Below, piece by piece: positions 22,230 through 33,310 of a stretch of DNA of 64,000 bases. Where the stretch lies: contig JNEU01000762.1 in NCBI GenBank assembly GCA_000697475.1, positions 1-64,000 of the forward strand, read 5' to 3'. This DNA is from Lichtheimia corymbifera B2541. Taxonomy: Eukaryota > Mucoromycota > Mucoromycetes > Mucorales > Lichtheimiaceae. Positions within the stretch are counted from its first letter, which is position 1, and each line of letters starts with the position of its first letter. The position numbers were made by a program, and so were the translations under genes. The notes under the pieces are model-generated. The model was not told the DNA's origin and ran no database searches. It saw only the letters and a program-made list of their open reading frames with translations.

Positions 22230-25200
22230 TCAAATCCTATTTATCTCTCGTTGATGAGCAAGAACTTCAATCAGCCACTTGACCGTGCGAACTTGGACAT
22301 TTTTGGACTCCTGGACAAAGGCCTCCTCCTCGTCGGTGACAATGCAAACGGTGATGTTGGGGTCAATGTTGTTGCTCGTCAAGTCTTGAATTATCTTGGA
22401 TGTGTCTATTCCACCTTGCGATGGTGGGCTTTGGGCCAAGATATATGCTCCAGAAACCTTTGATGCTCGCTCAATCGCATGCCTTAGAGGGTACGGATTA
22501 CCAATAAAGGTCAATTGGATACCTTGTAAAACCTTAAAAATATATGTATTAGCCAAAGTGCATGATCATCCGCGCTCTTTCATTGATACTTACATTTTTG
22601 CGTGGCATAGCTGTCTTGTAGGGCTCTTCATCCATCCATTTGCAATTCATGATGCTATCAGCAATCCCTATAATATTGATCAGTACACAGCACATTTACT
22701 CCATCAGGCCACTACTTACACTTTCCACTTACAATGTGCATCTTGCTGTCATTGATGGCATAAAGGAACGATGGCGTGCGCATTGTTGATGGATCCTCGA
22801 CATAGGTGATAATATGGGTTGCTTCTTCGATATTGGACTTGTCAAGAATTACGGTGGCATGCAATGGAGAGTTCTTGATCATCTCGATGAATACCAGCTG
22901 GACATGCTACGATAAAGGAAATGTTAGCAATACGAAAAAATGGTAACTTGATCGAGAGTAATCTTACCATCGGTACGTTGGAGAATGCAATTCTTGGTAT
23001 GTTATCAGGACCTGCATGAGACTGGGTCAGGATTTGATCCATGGCGCCAATTTTCTTCTTGACAGCGTTGGTAGGAGATGACAATTCAGCCGCTGCTGCT
23101 GTTCTTTTCCCATTTCTCGAACCCCCAGTAACCAATTGATCCACTAGCACTTGTAAGTCTTTGCTTGAAGCCTCCTCCTCGACCAAAACATCTGAAAGAT
23201 CCGGGTTTTTGCGATTGCATAAGGTGTGTCGTTGTATATCAGAAGGCTTGCCAAAAGATGCTTCACAACCAGAATGAGGTGAATGGTGTGGTTGCTTTCC
23301 ATCCTATCGCAATGTCATTAATAACCTATCTTCCGATGATTTCATATAAGTACTTACTTCGTCCATACGTTGGTCATGGATGGATTCCTGCTGTTGGCTG
23401 TAAAAGGTGGCATCACAATCCTCCCACTCATACTAGAAATATCCATGTCAATTAGTTCATGTTGCAAGCTGATTGGGATATACTTCTTACTTGATGCATG
23501 ACGGCCTTGTGGGCGTAGTAAGCGTGGTGGTTCTCGAAGGTTTCATTGCACGATTCGCAAGTTTGTTCCTCAGACTACGTATAAGTTGTCAGAACTTGGA
23601 TTATTACCATCACCGAAAATAGTACTTACATGAAGGATGAATTTGTGTAATCCCAACGTGGTCTTTGTTGATAACACCATGCCACACTGATTGCATTTGC
23701 ACTCCTCCTCACCCTAATTCAAGTCAGCATCTTCATATAGATTCTTGGGTGTTGAAACATTACCTTCTCCTAGCAACGAGATAGGGTGGGTTAGTTTCAA
23801 GCCAGATGTGTAATCCTTGGTTGACTTACCTCGTGCTCCTCCACGTTATGTGCTATCAGTATGTCGTGTGTCTGGTATGGTTTAGCGCACAGGTCACAAG
23901 GATGGAAACCCTCCTGAATAAAAGGTGCCGAATGAATCTCTTGGTATTTGGATACAACAAGTCCCTGCTTTACCTTTCCATTGACAATGTTGTCACCAAT
24001 CCTCTTCATACACATGTCAAGATACTTTTTGGCCAGGTCATTCTTTGTGGGATCCATGGATCGCAAGTAGGCTGCTATGTCGATTGGGTGGCATTCGCGG
24101 GTGTTCTTGACCGGTGACATACCAAGACCCAGTAGGAACTGATTCAATGCCGTCAAACGCAATACGCACGTATCCCTAAGCAAGGCAAACATTAGTATTG
24201 ATGATATCAATAAAGCAATGAGTATACTTACTGTCCAATGACCCTTGTAAGTGGGTCCTTCAATCCATCCACGCCCAAATAGTCGTAGAAAGACATGTCA
24301 GTTGCTGCTGGAGTGTCGCCATATGGAGTAATCCCAGTCGTCAGCATTGTCTCGAGATCAACGAGCTTGTGGTGCAAAGGAATCCGAGCCATACGCGTGT
24401 TGTCCATTGCATTGAGAAACAGGCCCTTGTGTCGCACCAGCTCCTTTTTTCCAATGGTGAGGTTATAGACTGGATCAGCCTCTTGACCGGTAATGTTGGA
24501 CTTGACATTCAGTGTCGCCAATTCGGTTTGCATCCAAGTAAGGATTGTCTTGTCTCTGGCTGCCAGATTGACTCCTCCAAGTAGCAATTGTTCAGGTCCA
24601 TAAAGCTGACACCCATTAGCTGCATAAAACGACAGGATAAAGAGGATGAGATGGAGGTCCCGATACGGTAAATTGGCGGGGAATATTTTGCCGAGAAGAT
24701 AAGCATTGCTCGCCCTGCTGGATAAACAGCCTGCCAACTCCAATCGCTCGCCCAATTCACGTGATGAAAACATGGCCGTAACAACACCAAGATCGCCAAT
24801 GTCCTTTGCATGATTCCCGCTTGGATACGTGTGGAAGCTATAAAGCAATGATTAGTCAATGATTTGGAGTATTCACAGTATAGCATAATAAAGATATACA
24901 TACTTGAGATCCATGTTTGTACATTTGAGTGCTTTGATGAAACGGCTTAACCAATGAAACTCGGTGGATGGCTGTACAATGACTTGCTTCTCTTTATAGT
25001 TGTAACCATCGCCACAAAAAAAGCCCAAGAAACATGATCGATGCACGCTTTGCCTGTCCTTCAATATACCAATCAATGTGAGCGAATCGTCGGATGCCCT
25101 TTGCACTGTGGTATGTATCATTTGCTGGTCCGTTTGCTGTGTGAATAGTGGGGTACTTGATATGGACAGTTTTGCCCTCATGGCTGATTTAAGGCGATTC

Positions 25201-25607
25201 TTAGCTGCATTAACGGCTACTTGTGATATGCGAGGAGGCTTCATGTCAACGCTTTGATCATTGCTGGGTTCGATGATGTATTCGTCGTCGCTGATCATAT
25301 TTTCATCACTGTTGTAAACATACTCGCTGACCATGTCTTCATCTTCACTGCTTTTGATGGAATTGTCATCACAGGCCATATCTTCACCACTGTTGTCGAG
25401 ATCAACATGTTCGCTGATCATGTCTTCATCAACGTCCTCCCCTTCCTCCTCTTGTATCATTTCATTGTCGTACAAAAGATCGTCATCTTCCTCTCTTAAA
25501 TTGGGAGCTACATATGTAATGATTCTCGTTATTTCATACTGTACACTGCTGCTTAACATTGGGAGTTTTCACGTACATGGTATTGATTGGGGTGTGCACG
25601 CTGCCAT
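22230..25607 (-). CDS. Nuclease copy C: LAGLIDADG-like/zinc-finger/BRCT protein with altered active site and fewer fingers
   Basis: Thirteen exons (25577-25607, 24904-25507, 24232-24837, 23974-24175, 23830-23913, microexon 23764-23769, 23630-23713, 23491-23574, 23358-23432, 22968-23303, 22720-22906, 22594-22667, 22230-22532) join in frame to 891 residues. The first motif FLGFFCGDG (170-178) is intact. In the second, the aspartate is replaced by asparagine (ILSFYAANG, N286), which would be expected to impair cleavage. Fingers 1-3 keep their cysteine and histidine ligands. The exons for fingers 4 and 5 are absent. Finger 6 has lost its first cysteine (EWEDCDATF), and finger 7 has lost a cysteine and its last histidine (CNRKNPD). 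Both BRCT-like domains remain. The acidic N-terminus differs strongly from copy B. Position farther from PUT2 and the decay both suggest an older insertion. It may still bind DNA. Confidence 0.8.
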
Positions 25608-26180
25608 CGTGTGGGGTGGTGAAAAGTAGTCGAAGAATGATGAAGTAAATGGTATTTTATATCACAGCATACTACAATGAAATGCTCAATGTGTAGAATA
25701 CGCAGAGGGGTCCATTCACCTTTTTGAGCCTCTTGTAAATAAAAACTTCAACAAACAGCCAAAAAGGGATATCTCTGGTACTAACAACATGGAATGTCTT
25801 TGCTTCTTTCACTCATAACACTAGTAGGCGTTGCCTTCTACTGTATACATGCTGCGTCACAAGGCAATATACGTTTAATCAACGCATCGTAGCTTGATAG
25901 TTATTACTCAAATGTGTATGGATAACGAGGAATGAAAGGTGTTATCCCAAGGTCAGGGAAGATGTTATGATATTATACAATGAACGCAAGGAACAATGAA
26001 ATTATTATTGCTGATGAAGGCCTGTGACATATTTTGAGAGCAGAAAGGGGCATGAATTTGAAGCGTAGAACCTTGGATGATTAAACATGGCCAAGAAAAA
26101 AGACAACCCATCTATAGCCCACAAAGATCATCAACTCATCCATCATTTAACTAACACTCGGGATAATGGCAAAAGTCGTT
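25608..26180. other. Upstream region of nuclease C and right end of the array
   Basis: The first 180 bp resemble the region upstream of nuclease B (GAATA-CGCAGAGG, CCATTCA-CTTT, CTTGTAA blocks). Similarity fades by about 25790. No further PUT2 3' end follows, so an older displaced fragment has been lost or was never here. Confidence 0.55.
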
Positions 26181-26181
26181 T

Positions 26182-26649
26182 TTACTTGTTGACAATATGG
26201 CGATTTGGTGCTAAGCAAGCTTCTTCTACATCGGGTACTACGAGCACTTGGATACCATTGTCCTTGAGTTGTTGAATACCAGTGCATTGGACCAAATTGG
26301 GTGGTTCACGTACGCCCATAACAACACGTGCCACCTTTGCTTCGATCAATCGGTCTGTACAAGGACGGTTGCCTGATAAACGCGTCGAACAAGGCTCCAT
26401 GGTTGTGTACATTGTGGCTCCCTTGGCAACACTGGGATCGTCAAGTTTCAAGAGTGCGCATTCTTCTGCATGGGTGTTGCCGGGAATCTCTCGTGAAAAA
26501 CCGGTCGTCAATAGTTGTCCATTGCTGTCGACAAGAGCTGCACCGACGCAGTATGCTTTTTCCACTGGAATAGAACGATTGGCTTGTTCAATGGCGATTG
26601 ACATGTATTTTGCATCGGTTGGATCGTGAGTATATTGCGTGAGAGACAT
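26182..26649 (-). CDS. RIB2: RibD/RIB2-type pyrimidine deaminase (riboflavin pathway)
   Basis: A single open frame encodes 155 residues from the ATG at 26649 (MSLTQYTHD). The frame stays open upstream to 26757, but that extension looks unlike the family. Zinc-dependent deaminase motifs are visible: THAEECAL, with the histidine ligand and catalytic glutamate, and the two-cysteine motif EPCSTRLSGNRPC. The SREIPGNTHAEE context is typical of the diaminohydroxyphosphoribosylaminopyrimidine deaminase of riboflavin synthesis. The protein lacks the N-terminal pseudouridine-synthase-like half of yeast Rib2, so a stand-alone deaminase is the safest description. The symbol is by similarity only. Confidence 0.75.
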   Translation of the reverse strand: MSLTQYTHDPTDAKYMSIAIEQANRSIPVEKAYCVGAALVDSNGQLLTTGFSREIPGNTHAEECALLKLDDPSVAKGATMYTTMEPCSTRLSGNRPCTDRLIEAKVARVVMGVREPPNLVQCTGIQQLKDNGIQVLVVPDVEEACLAPNRHIVNK

Positions 26650-27201
26650 GGTGGATATAAAAGCTGAAATGGAAAGCTCAGGCTGCTGTGAAAGAAATAC
26701 GGGCATTGGCGATCTTCCTGGAATGTACCACCCTAGACTACACAAGGAGCATTGCATGAATACACATTTCTGGACAGGTTGTCAGCTGCAATTATCTTGC
26801 TCCAAATGAAAGGATCTCGCATTTCAGGTACGTACAACCCGGCATGCATTCAATTACACAAGATATATGCTTTCTGTATTCTTTCTCTAAAAATATATTC
26901 ATTATTGTTGTAGTTCTGGATCATTTGCAGTAAAGGACCTAGATCGGATGTTGATCGACCCGTGTCTGGAATCCAGCGTCAAACGAGTGGGCAAGAAGAA
27001 GTATGTTTCGAATGATATCATGTTACACCCGCTCCCAATGGTTCCTGCTCAATATATCATTCATCATTGTTATCTCCTTCACTTTAGTGCATCATTCATT
27101 GCTCTACTACACATACATTGTAGCTAGCTGCCCTTTTTCTCTCTCTCTCTTTCTTCTCTTTCTTTCCTCCTGTTTTCGTCCAATTCTATTTCTTATTAAA
27201 A
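26650..27201. promoter_or_regulatory. Divergent promoter region of deaminase and Sel1-like gene
   Basis: About 550 bp between divergent starts. The last 80 bp before 27202 are a C/T-rich tract (CTCTCTCTCTCTTTCTTCTC), as seen before several genes of this window. Confidence 0.45.
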
Positions 27202-28627
27202 ATGTCATCATCCAAAGCAAACGGAAACGAGGGAGGATCATCATTGGTCATACCCAATCGTTCAACATCCTTACATATTAAGCACCATCAACAGCAACTT
27301 TCATCGGCAACGCTTCAAGTGCCCAGCACCCATCATGATGTTCGTCCTGGATGGACTTTACTACGCACCCATTCCGCAAAAAGCCTTGATGTAAGCATGC
27401 TTATTGTCAATGACAATGCACATTTATAGATCAGCACTAAAAATATCTCTATTATCCAATAGACATTACTCTCCGATCTAGATCGCCAGCGTGAACAGGC
27501 AAGTATATCATCATCTCCACGTTGGTGGTTATATCATCATCACCAAGGCTTACAAGAGGTACATCCATAGTGTGAAAAACAAGATGAAGGAAAAACTAAA
27601 AAGGCGTCATCTGTGCACAAGCTGAGTACGTGTTGCTGATCTACAGCAGGCATGATGATAAAATGCTCAATGTTTTGATGACGATTATAGGCCAAACATT
27701 GCCAAAGATCTTTTCAAGGAATTCAATGGCCCAATACTATAATCGAGCAAAGAACGCATCGATGCGTGGCAAACGACCTCCATTACCAACCGATGCATCT
27801 TCCCAGAAACCTGGTACTTGTACGACCAAGCAATATAACCATGATGGCACACATCAGGAAAGAAAAAAAGTGGAGCATCGAAACAACAATGGTCCCTACC
27901 ACGTGGAACCGGCATCACTGCTGTTACCACCATCAAGTCGAATTCATCGAGCAGATTCCCGTGTACAGATCCATCAAGCCACCATCCATGTACAACCATC
28001 GACCGCGTCTATTGAATTGGTCTCCCATCACCAGGGCGACTTGCAACAAGGCTTGGACTATTTCGAAAAACGAGACATGATCCATGCGACTACAGCATTT
28101 AAGCATGCTTCTGACAGCCAAGTACCAGTGGGAATGTTATTATATGGCTTAGCATTGTATCACGGATGGGTATGTAAAGAAAAGACTCTAGTACATTGTA
28201 GGCTGATCATGCATTTCATTTTTGGGATATACACACAGGGGTGTGAAGCATGTATGCCACGTGGTGTAAAGCATGTGCAGCAAGCCATTGAATATCATGT
28301 CGACATCAAGTGTCTCACCTCCACGAGTACTATCATGCGTGCCAAGATTGCCATGGCTATGCAAGCGTTGGGTATTCTTTTCCGAGCTGGTGGGGGTCAA
28401 GTAAGTCATAGGCAAATTATATATTTATTGATGGCTCATCAACAGTACTGCTATAGTTTTCTAAACAAATGGATACTGCAAACGCATTGTTCAGGATGGC
28501 TCAACAACTTGATCCCACACAGGATACTCCTCGTCGTCGTCGTCGTAACATTCGTCAGAGCTTGGGTAGTAGTAGTGCGTGTCGTGGCGATAGTCATTAT
28601 CCTATTACTCGTCGCATGAGTATATGA
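27202..28627 (+). CDS. Sel1-like repeat protein
   Basis: Five exons (27202-27390, 27463-27558, 27627-28169, 28239-28400, 28457-28627) give an in-frame protein of about 386 residues. The N-terminal 200 or so residues are low-complexity, rich in Ser, His, Gln and Arg. Then follow helical repeat signatures of the Sel1/TPR type: GLDYFEKRDMIHATTAFKHA, GMLLYGLALYHGWGCEACMP, MAMQALGILFRAGGG and NALFRMAQQLDPTQD. Such proteins are scaffolds, for example in chitin synthase regulation or ER quality control; which applies here is not visible. The acceptor chosen for exon 3 (27627) is the one that keeps phase. Rival frames in exon 3 were rejected because they lack the repeats. Confidence 0.65.
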
Positions 28628-28839
28628 AAAGAATAAACCCGTGTGTGTTACCAACAATCTTCATTCGACCATAATGGAGGGGCTTGAAGATACATTGCCT
28701 GGGATAATAGTTGCTTTATCAGTATAGAATGGACAATCATATATAGGAGAAGAAGAACAAGAAGGGTGGGAGAGAGAATAACTACAACTAGGATGCAAAG
28801 GAGGCACGTTATCAAAAAGAGATGATGGTGGGATATCAT

Positions 28840-29988
28840 TCAAGTATGGCTATTAGGAGCTGCACCTGCAACTTCGTCGACTTTGAGTTGTCCACTGCGA
28901 ACGCTTTGACTCAATTTTTGTGCAGCTGTCATTTTCCGTTTGCTGATCTTGGCCTTCTTTTGAGGACGCACCACAGACACAGGAACAGGTGCATTATGCA
29001 CAAGGAACGTTGAAACACTACCCATCAATAACCTTTTACAAGAAAAATAAGCTACGAAGCGTTGTAATGGGCGATCGAATCCATCCTATCTTACCCTTTA
29101 AAGGCACCCTTCTCTCTTGAGCCACAGACGACCATGGTCAGCGGTGTATTGCAAATCTAAAACATATCATTAGGGTCTCAACCAATAGGGTGATAAAAGC
29201 ACATACCAAATCCAACAAGGTCTCTTTTGTTTGCCCTGCGATGGAATAGATTGTGATCTTGATATTGAATAATAACATTTCTCCCAACTTGGTGCGCACT
29301 TGAGATATCAGAGCCTTCGATTTACGATCAAGCTATATTCCAAAAGGGATCAGCCATTGTGGGTGTACATTGTTGCAATGATGCTTACCTCTTGCCAAAG
29401 ACGGTATTTCTCATCTTCATCCATATCATCCACATCATCTTCAATATTGACCACAGCAGCGACATGGATTTCATCGCCATCCCGTAGCATTGTTCCCATG
29501 GCCCAATTCATTGCATAAGTGCTTTCTTCGCCAAAATCGCATGCCATCAGATACTTTCTTGACTTGGTGACGGGTCGATTTGGAGAAGTGCCATAACTAA
29601 AGTTGACGACGATGCGATCGGGTTCTGTCACAGTCATGGGTGGATCTGAAAAGACGAGTTCTGGAGGACGTGCAGCAGCTGATATGGACTTTTTGCGAGC
29701 TGGCATATGTTGGTCGTCGTCTAGTAGGATTTGTCGGTTGCGTTCAGTGATACGAAACAACTCAGGGTCGCGTAACTCCAAGTCGTCCTCATAATAGTCG
29801 TCGTCGTCCGAGTAATGTGGATACATGCCGGCCTCTACCAAGTCATCGTCGGATGAATCATCGTCGTCACCACTAATCTTGTTGGGGTCTCGTTTAGCGA
29901 CAATGACAGCTTCTTTGACTCGTCGATCCTCTTCAGTGTCACGATTCAGTTCTTCAATTTCTTGGGCAAGGAGTGCATCAAGGTCCAT
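28840..29988 (-). CDS. Universal stress protein family, with acidic N-terminal extension
   Basis: Four exons (29389-29988, 29207-29332, 29095-29156, 28840-29032) encode 326 residues. The first 100 or so are highly acidic (DDDDSSDDD, YSDDDDYYEDD). The USP domain starts near residue 145 with KYLMACDFGEESTYAMNWA, and ends with the nucleotide-binding pattern G-x2-G-x9-GS (GSREKGAFKGLLMGSVSTF), followed by VSVVRP. A basic tail (KKAKISKRKM) closes the protein. USP domains bind ATP or act in stress responses; the pattern predicts an ATP-binding member. Acidic extensions occur in other fungal USP proteins. A short upstream region separates it from the divergent Yippee gene. Confidence 0.88.
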
Positions 29989-30489
29989 TGCTGTTGACTG
30001 TTGTGTGTGTACGAGGAATAAGGACCAGTAGAATGGGAGAGAAAAGGTGTGAGCCTAAATAAAATCACACGCGCATATACACACCCACCCACCCACACCA
30101 CCCCACATCCCACATCACCCACATATATCTATATCTATATAGAATGAAGATATAAAAGGAGGAGGTTTATGATATCAACTTACGCGTGGATTGGAAGGTG
30201 TTTGAAAGCTGACCTTCATATTGAATGAATGCGGATACTTTTAAGCAGATGCAGACACAGACACTTCTCACAGGTACAATGGAGAGAGAAAGGGAAAGTA
30301 AGATTGTTTAGCAGGAGAATGACCTTTCCTTTCTGGGAGATGCGGGTGCTCATTGGGTTGGCAAATGAATGTTTTCGGCCATGTCCTGCCTGATTCTTTC
30401 TTCTTTTCTCCTCCCCCTTTTCTCTTATCGTAGCAGTCTTTTTCTTCTTTGTCTAAAGTCCTTGCTTTCATATCTATATATATCCTCTT
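29989..30489. promoter_or_regulatory. Divergent promoter between USP and Yippee genes
   Basis: 500 bp containing CA-rich simple sequence (CACACCCACCCACCCACACC near 30078) and a stretch of TATATCTATATCTATATAG at about 30123-30141. The last 100 bp before the Yippee ATG are T- and C-rich. Confidence 0.45.
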
Positions 30490-31130
30490 ATGGGTCTCAA
30501 ATACAGATTGTTTCTTGAAGGCAATACCATCTATGGTTGCATTAATTGTAAAACACACCTTTCCACAAGCGACGCTATTCTCTCAAGGGTACATACATAC
30601 AACCAACTACAACCATCATCATCACCCTATTAACTCTAACCCCATGGCTCTTTTTTTATAGCAATTTCAAGGGCAACATGGGCAAGCTTATCTCTTTGAC
30701 CGTGTGTGAGTATATACACATGATATGCGAAGAAAAGAAAAAAGCTCATATGCAATGAAGGGTGAATATTATCGAAGGCGTAGCCGAAGAACGAGAAATG
30801 GTAACGGGTATTCACACCGTCAAGGATATATCATGCATCAGGTGCAATACTACGCTGGGTTGGATTTATGTAAGTTCCGTTCACACAACCATGTACACAC
30901 ACACACACACACACTTGTTCTCCGCCCATCATCATCATCATCGTCATTTTCTCGGATCACCCACCCACACACACACACACACATAAACCCCTTGCTTTTC
31001 CCGGTTTCTCCTCCTCCTTGATAAATAACGCATCATTTTGGGATAGATTCGAGCACATAGCGCTGAAAACAAGTACAAAGAAGGAAAATGTATTCTAGAA
31101 CGGAAATTGCTTGTGAACAATGTATGCTGA
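30490..31130 (+). CDS. Yippee-like zinc-binding protein
   Basis: Four exons (30490-30588, 30662-30705, 30761-30869, 31047-31130) give 111 residues, typical for the family. Both zinc-binding CxxC pairs are present: CINC in exon 1 and CIRC in exon 3. The family core reads QFQGQHGQAYLFDRVVNIIEG, then TGIHTVKDISC, then TTLGWIY, then NKYKEGKCILERK. Yippee proteins adopt a fold related to cereblon's CULT domain. In fungi the homologue Moh1 is linked to survival in stationary phase; the biochemical role is unsettled. The start at 30490 is the ATG just before KYRLFLEGN. A CA repeat lies in the third intron (about 30896-30981). Confidence 0.92.
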
Positions 31131-31227
31131 TTGCGTGATAACGACACTATGCTATACGGCCTGCATGGCAACGATCATCACCGAGCAATGATATTATGTG
31201 TATATAACCCCCTAGTCCGGCGACTCT

Positions 31228-31347
31228 CTACCACGAATTTGCTTGTTCGACTTCATCCAGTTTCTTTGCGTGCTTATTGACGAGTTCCATGAGACTATCA
31301 ATATTCATCTTGTCTGTTTCCAAGCCCATCTTCTTGCCATCACCTAT

Positions 31348-31380
<33 letters not shown>

Positions 31381-31691
31381 ACGATGTTAGCGTATCCCTT
31401 TTGGATTAAACTTGTTTTGCTTGCATGATACATTACGATAGACGACATCGATACGTGATGGTGCTTTTGCATCCTGAAGGAATTGTGTGCTGATTTTTAT
31501 TGCCGGGTTGATTTTACGGGTTTCATCTGTGTTGACACGGTTCAAGAATAGCCTACAATACAACAATATCAGGGTCAGGTTGCATAGCAACGGTGCTGTT
31601 GTTGGAGGAATGATACACACCTTGAAGCTTTGGAAGCCTTGTTGAATGGTGCCAATGCGACCTTGATTTCGGTAATTTGCTTGACGAGCAT
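31228..31691 (-). CDS. Mitochondrial large-subunit ribosomal protein mL53
   Basis: Three exons (31621-31691, 31437-31552, 31228-31343) give 100 residues. The sequence begins MLVKQITEIKVALAPFNKAS and continues ASRLFLNRVNTDETR, FLQDAKAPSRIDVVY and DGKKMGLETDKMN. This matches the mL53 (yeast Mrpl44) family: a small thioredoxin-like protein of the mitochondrial 54S subunit, with a hydrophobic beta strand followed by an ARLFL-like motif. The length is in the family range. It is divergently placed next to OLA1, with only 250 bp between the two starts. Confidence 0.8.
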
Positions 31692-31944
31692 GGTTGTGTT
31701 AATGTTGGAATCGGGAAACAGGCGGTGACAAAAAGAGAAACGAGGGTGGTGGAGAGAGACACACAGAAAAAGGTTGCCGTCACAAGACCGACTCGCTAAA
31801 ATTTGATGTTTTTCTGTTGGCGGCGGATATAGGGAACGACACTCTTTTTTTTTTCCTCTCCTCCTAGTCATTCACTTGAGGTACGCCTATTGTTGACACA
31901 CGATCGACCCATGAGAGACATCTATTGACATGTAGTTCATAGTC

Positions 31945-33310
31945 ATGCCACCAAAGAAAGCCGTCAAAGAAGAAAAGCTCTTGCTTGGTCGTCCTTCCAA
32001 CAACTTGAAGATCGGTGTCGTCGGCCTTCCAAACGTTGGCAAGTCGACCTTTTTCAACGCCTTGACAAAGTCCTCAGCAGCTGCAGAGAACTATCCTTTC
32101 TGTACCATCGGTATGACAGCACTCTATTCACAACTCACTCGGCATCATTTGCGATCCGAGTAGCCCAACATATACACACTCACTCACCGACACTATCGAT
32201 TTGGATTTGGCATCATAGATCCCGAAGAGTCACGTGTCGCCGTGCCTGATGAACGCTTTGACTGGCTTTGCCAACACTACAAGCCTGCCAAGGAAATCCC
32301 TGCCTTTGTATGTTTATTGGTAAAAGAAGGGGCCCTTCATGATCTAACACCTTTTTTTATTCTAGTTGACTGTCATTGATATTGCTGGTTTGGTCAAGGG
32401 TGCTGCTAGTGGTGCTGGTCTTGGTAACGCTTTCTTGTCTCACATCAAGGCTGTCGATGCCATCTACCACGTCGTTCGTGCTTTCGATGAGCCTGATGTC
32501 ACTCACGTCGAAGGTGATCTTGATCCCGTCCGTGATATGGAGATTATCCACGAAGAATTGCGTTTGAAGGATGAGGAATTCTTGGCAAAGAACGTCAATG
32601 AACTCTCTGGTAGCGTCAAGCGCTTGGGCCATGGTGGTAATGCTGCTGATAAGGCCAAGAAGGAAGAATTTGCCGTCATCGAAAAGGTCTACGAATTTGT
32701 CAAGAGCGGCAAAGAAGTTCGTCACGGTACCTGGACCAACAAGGAGATTGAAATCATCAACACCCTTCATCTTATCACCGCCAAGCCTGTCATTTACCTT
32801 GCCAACGTCAGTGAAAAGGATTACTTGCGCAAGAAGAACAAATGGTTGCCCAAGATCAAGGCCTGGATCGATGAGCACTCCCCTGGTGATCTTATGATTG
32901 CTTACTCTGGTGCTTTCGAGTTGAACATGTCTCTCATTGAATCTGAGGAGGAAAAGGAAAAGACCCTCAAGGAACTTGGTGCTCGTTCCATGTTGCCCAA
33001 GATCATTGTCGCCGGTTACAGCGCTTTGCAACTCATCTACTACTTCACTGGTGGTCCTGATGAAGTACGTGCCTGGACTATCCGTCGTTTGACTAAGGCT
33101 CCACAGGCTGCAGGTGTCATTCACTCCGATTTCGAACGTGGTTTCATCATGGCCGAAGTCATGAAGTACAACGATTTGAAGGAATTAGGTAGTGAATCCG
33201 CTGTCAAGGCTAATGGCAAGTACATGCAAAAGGGTAAGGAGTATGTTGTTGAGGATGGCGACATCATCTACTTCAAGTTCAACGTCACTGCCTCTGGCAA
33301 GAAGAAATAG
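31945..33310 (+). CDS. OLA1: Obg-like ATPase 1 (YchF/OLA1 family)
   Basis: Three exons (31945-32110, 32219-32307, 32366-33310) encode 399 residues, the normal length. P-loop GLPNVGKST lies at residues 27-35 and switch-[14 protein letters not shown] follows the second intron. The G4 position reads NVSE instead of NKxD, the change that gives this family its preference for ATP over GTP. A C-terminal TGS domain starts near [13 protein letters not shown] and ends with the [12 protein letters not shown] strand. OLA1 is a conserved cytosolic ATPase associated with ribosomes, translation and stress responses. Codon use is strongly biased (highly expressed gene), which also opens a long antisense frame that I do not annotate. 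Confidence 0.97.

Noticed and set aside
32357..33124. 255-codon open frame antisense to OLA1
   Set aside because: Same cause: a highly expressed gene with biased third positions leaves the complementary frame open.
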